DNA of 64,000 bases. Origin: Paraspadella gotoi (taxonomy: Eukaryota > Chaetognatha). The first letter of the stretch is position 1. Each line of letters begins with the position of its first letter. Shown one piece after another: positions 63,722-64,000 of this stretch. The stretch covers positions 19,785,590-19,849,589 of the forward strand of contig CM119264.1 of NCBI GenBank assembly GCA_051294375.1. The letters run 5' to 3'. The notes under the pieces were generated by a model that saw only the letters and a list, made by a program, of their open reading frames with translations, was not told where the DNA came from and did no database searches. A program made the translations under genes and the position numbers.

Positions 63722-64000
63722 GTTTTGAAGATAGATTTAACAACGATTTTTATTTCATAGTGAAACGGACATGTTTCGACTCACATACGAGTCTTCTTCA
63801 GCGCCAATTCAATTTGTGAATTTGAAGAGAATTTTGTGCATAAAGAAAGAGAGAGAGGGAGAGAGACAGAGCAAAGTATCCAAAACAGAGTTTGAGAGAA
63901 AGGATATTGTTCAGTTTTTTATTATTAGGGACAGGTGAAGGTGAGGACAGAGATAGTTTGTGAAAAGAAATTGAAATGGAGAGAGAGAGAGAGAGAGACA
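63722..64000 (-). mobile_element. PLE terminal repeat, cut by window end
   Basis: On the plus strand: AACAACGATTTTTATTTC, HHR motif J inverted, GA tract, GAGGACAGAGATAG-type text, second GA tract at the window end. Same order as the termini of PLE copies 2 and 3. An element body may follow beyond 64000. A purine-rich low-complexity tract (63500-63720) precedes it. Confidence 0.75.
63764..63805 (-). ncRNA. Hammerhead ribozyme motif J, complete
   Basis: On the minus strand: stem I GGCG/CGTT (two G-U), CTGAAGA (position 7 is free, so the core is intact), stem II GACTC/GAGTC perfect with loop GTATGT, GAA, stem III ACATGT, C at the cleavage site. With motif H, the best candidate here for an active ribozyme. 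Confidence 0.8.

Overview
This is a eukaryotic, AT-rich, intron-dominated window from an invertebrate animal. I cannot fix the species; an arthropod such as a copepod is a guess. The only host gene I can support lies on the + strand. It encodes a modular immunoglobulin (I-set) muscle-type protein of the titin/obscurin(UNC-89) class, split into small exons separated by introns of up to 12.6 kb. Eleven exons (12376-60176) have matching intron phases along the whole chain. Two weaker candidates lie upstream (7402-7445 and about 8242-8490). The first eleven exons start with two Ig domains, continue through a Lys/Ser/Thr-rich linker, and end in four similar single-exon Ig repeats (41536, 51784, 53733, 59889). 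Neither end of the gene is in the window.

Nearly everything else is transposable-element sequence, heavily nested inside the introns. (1) Penelope-like retroelements (PLEs) with a C-terminal GIY-YIG endonuclease and terminal repeats (pLTRs) that carry hammerhead ribozyme (HHR) motifs: 1-1572, 14917-19516, 56174-59130, 63722-64000, plus short solo HHR units at about 10950, 27833 and 32608. I count ten HHR-like loci; those at 56886-56929 (+) and 63764-63805 (-) look complete. (2) LTR elements with a PBS close to the 3' end of tRNA-Trp and 4-bp target duplications, as in the CsRn1-type Ty3/gypsy group: a deleted gag-protease-RT element, pol fragments, two miniature (TRIM) elements, three solo LTRs and a nonautonomous element with a proline-rich ORF. 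(3) DNA elements: TA-flanked TIR elements, hAT-like MITEs with perfect 8-bp duplications, a Tc1-like MITE and foldback elements. (4) An abundant unclassified family, called R1 here, with about 14 copies and the terminal motif GTCGGATCTGC, a 5' hairpin and GTCC-rich and TTAA-rich interiors.

Layout: 0-8 kb PLE copy and MITEs; 8-12 kb candidate PH/Ig exon, foldback, R1; 12-15 kb Ig exons; 15-19.5 kb PLE copy 2; 19.5-27 kb CT-tract repeats, 22-bp foldback arrays and a large unclassified repeat; 27-34 kb exons, HHR unit, R1 nest; 34-40 kb nested gypsy pieces in a TIR element; 41-60 kb the Ig exon array with R1, TRIM, hAT MITEs and the palindromic PLE; 60-64 kb TIR element, R1 with minisatellite, and a PLE terminus.

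Data quality matters. There is a 25-base N gap at 18267-18291. The early exons are broken only by single-base homopolymer insertions, and the two PLE copies differ by many similar indels, so uncorrected long-read errors are likely in the left third of the window.
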